This document shows, piece after piece, positions 30,821-32,475 of a DNA stretch of 32,475 nt. This DNA comes from Seminavis robusta. Lineage: Eukaryota > Bacillariophyta > Bacillariophyceae > Naviculales > Naviculaceae. The position numbers were made by a program, and so were the translations under genes. The stretch is from NCBI GenBank assembly GCA_903772945.1, contig CAICTM010001284.1:1-32475 (forward strand), read 5' to 3'. Numbering within the stretch: position 1 is the stretch's first letter; every line of letters starts with the position of its first letter. Under the pieces are notes generated by a model. The model was given only the letters and a program-made list of their open reading frames with translations, had not been told where the DNA came from and searched no databases.

Positions 30821-31318
30821 CGACTCGACTGTCACTCGACTTGTTAGTCAAAACAAACTCTGGCTAAATAACACTAGCTAGAGTTCGTCTCGTCTTGTGC
30901 TTCAATCGAATGGACTCTTTGTCGACCAAACAATTTCAATTTATTTGATCTCTGCCGCCAAAAGGCTTCTTACAAAGAGGGATTGGACTAGCTAGTATAG
31001 TATGAGGCCTTCCTTCGCCGTTCTTAGGCTTCCTGCGCTCAATGGCCAGATGATGGATGGATTCAATTGTAAATTCCAAGCCAAGGCGGAAGCTTGAAAC
31101 ACTGTTGTTGCTACCTAGCTAGCTTGCAAAGGAACTAATGCTTCTCAGCATTGATCTAGCTGGCAAGGTTCATACGAGCAATCGACTCTTGCCTACAGTT
31201 GCCGTCAAATGTGTTTTGTTGACCCAGTCAGCGTCCGTTGTGGTCAAGATGTTGTGACATGGGCAAAACATTGGTTGTAGTTGCGTTGCTCGGGTTCACC
31301 AGTTGCCTATTGTTGACT

Positions 31319-31334
31319 CACGGTGCGCACCGTG
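31319..31334. repeat. 16-bp perfect palindrome
   Basis: CACGGTGCGCACCGTG reads the same on both strands. With one unpaired step, flanking ACTCA and TGAGT extend it into a longer hairpin. It lies inside the frame at 31259-31522. Confidence 0.8.
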
Positions 31335-31811
31335 TGAGTTCTCTTTGCTTCTTGTTGACTCTTCTTGCAAGAAACAGCGAGGGTTTGTCGTGGTTGGCGA
31401 AGACAAGGTTTGGCAGTGGACCGTCGGCAATCTGTTTGTTTTACCTCACCTACCCTGATATTGAAACCTACACCGTACGAGTTGCCGGAACAGCTTTGGA
31501 CTTTGGAAGCACTCTTAGTTAGGTTTCGCCCACTCTCCGCCTCAAGGTTATTGTTTGGCTGTCAATTCTCTACCGTACTATACTAGCTAGTACCGGTATG
31601 GCATACCGGTACGCCTGGCTGACTACCGTAGGGGAGTGCAAGAGCAGTGCAACATACCGGTATCAGAAAAACAAATACTAAGTAGATACGTTGAGGAGCG
31701 AGGGGGGCTAAGCTAGGCAGAGCGGTGGTATCGGTAGTGGGTACAACAACATAGCAATCATGATGTACGAAAGCACATCACACACAAGAGAGGACATGCC
31801 TTCGTCGAATG

Positions 31812-31841
31812 TACTGGTACTGGTACTGGTACTGGTACTGG
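31812..31841. repeat. (TACTGG)5 microsatellite
   Basis: Five perfect hexamer copies lie in intergenic DNA. The unit resembles the GGTAC-type motifs common in this part of the window. Confidence 0.9.
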
Positions 31842-32475
31842 TAGCGTAGGCTACTGATAGCGCACCGACACCGAGTCGAGTCGACTCCATTGCTTTGGCG
31901 TTCCCACCACCAAAAGTGGCCTTGTCACCAGAACCTGACCCTACAGAGAATCAAAGAAAGCAAGCAATACATGTACAGTAGTCTACGTTCGGTAGATTGA
32001 GAAACTGAGAAAACTCAACCCGAGAGACCAATACTATTCTCAAGGCGGGGTAAATATTTAACGGCGACACTGCTGGACCTTCAAGCGAGCGGTGTGAAGC
32101 GTTTACCGGTACTGTAGCTGTTCACGGACGGCTGCGTGAACCCAAGTGTCAACATGATGAATATTGGCTCTTCAGTGAGGTGATGTTTCAATAAGTGGTT
32201 GTAATTAGTGTTCCAAGAAGTTGCTTGATCCAGTGTTCCACAACACAGCATCAGGAATTAACAGTGTCGTTTGTCTTCTCCACTGTTAAGTGAATCGTTT
32301 TCAACAAGTTTACGTTAGATGGTACCGATCGCCGATCTTGTTAGACCGGTACCGGTACCGTACCTTTGCTTGGGTCCTGGAATGCAAATTGGGGAGACAG
32401 TTTTCTTAACAAAGAGGTGATAAAATAGATTTTTTTCTTATTTGCTCCCAGAGTTGAATATGTTAGGCAAGGGAG

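Larger units (their letters stand above)
30821..32475. other. Intergenic region to the window end
   Basis: No gene is firmly supported. CTAGCTAG occurs near 30873, 30988, 31114 and 31582, and ACCGGTAC-type palindromes at about 31588-31660 and 32343-32362. A plus-strand frame at 31259-31522 starts MGKTLVVVALLGFTSCLLLT, which resembles a signal peptide, and could be a small secreted protein of about 87 aa, but there is no homology to support it. Confidence 0.45.

Noticed and set aside
1..32475. CRISPR array or bacterial operon
   Set aside because: No regularly spaced repeats with unique spacers exist, and spliced introns plus a eukaryotic ribosomal protein gene show nuclear eukaryotic DNA.

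Overview
The window looks like a piece of a diatom nuclear genome, most likely a pennate diatom. This is inferred from: compact genes with short GT-AG introns (86, 99, 110 and 156 bp); leucine-rich-repeat membrane proteins with the diatom-type WLSNHQN...LPxxRKxQLF ectodomain; a piggyBac-type transposase fused to a C-terminal Cys/His cluster; and short palindromes (CTAGCTAG, ACCGGTAC) scattered through intergenic DNA. The species cannot be fixed from sequence alone; Seminavis-like genomes are one possibility.

Positions 1-9792 are a nest of mobile elements around a dead gene. A TTAA-flanked element with 28-bp perfect terminal inverted repeats (346-1170) abuts a second inverted-repeat element (1177-1626). 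Next comes a 5'-truncated LRR receptor-like pseudogene in three pieces (1707-1967, 7789-8479, 8926-9792). It is split by a 5821-bp LTR retrotransposon (1968-7788; 254-bp LTRs with one difference; 5-bp target duplication CCAGT) and by a 437-bp insertion (8480-8916; 9-bp duplication TTGGTTACA). The retrotransposon has no recognisable gag or pol. The 14 bases directly after its 5' LTR are a perfect complement of a stretch inside the LTR, a layout that suggests self-primed reverse transcription.

Positions 10157-16005 hold an apparently intact 746-aa LRR membrane protein (minus strand). Head-to-head with it is a piggyBac-like element whose 984-aa transposase is encoded in two exons (12755-15795). 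The element's left inverted repeat begins about 5 bp from the LRR start codon, so the LRR gene's promoter probably lies in transposon DNA.

Positions 17042-30820 are mostly cellular genes: an ABC half-transporter (17042-18928), a ribosomal protein uS11/RPS14 gene (20712-21280, minus), a tRNA-dihydrouridine synthase (21609-22952), a three-exon DHHC palmitoyltransferase (23435-24865, minus) and a large low-complexity IQ/coiled-coil protein (27650-30820, minus). The RPS14 gene is damaged in a curious way. The 87 nt that should encode 29 conserved residues are replaced by exactly 87 nt of unrelated sequence with stops, 84 nt of which recur about 480 bp away. RPS14 and the dihydrouridine synthase diverge from a shared 328-bp region; the synthase and the palmitoyltransferase converge.

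The remaining DNA (16006-17041, 18929-20711, 24866-27649, 30821-32475) is intergenic with short repeats and palindromes. No tRNA, rRNA or CRISPR array was found.
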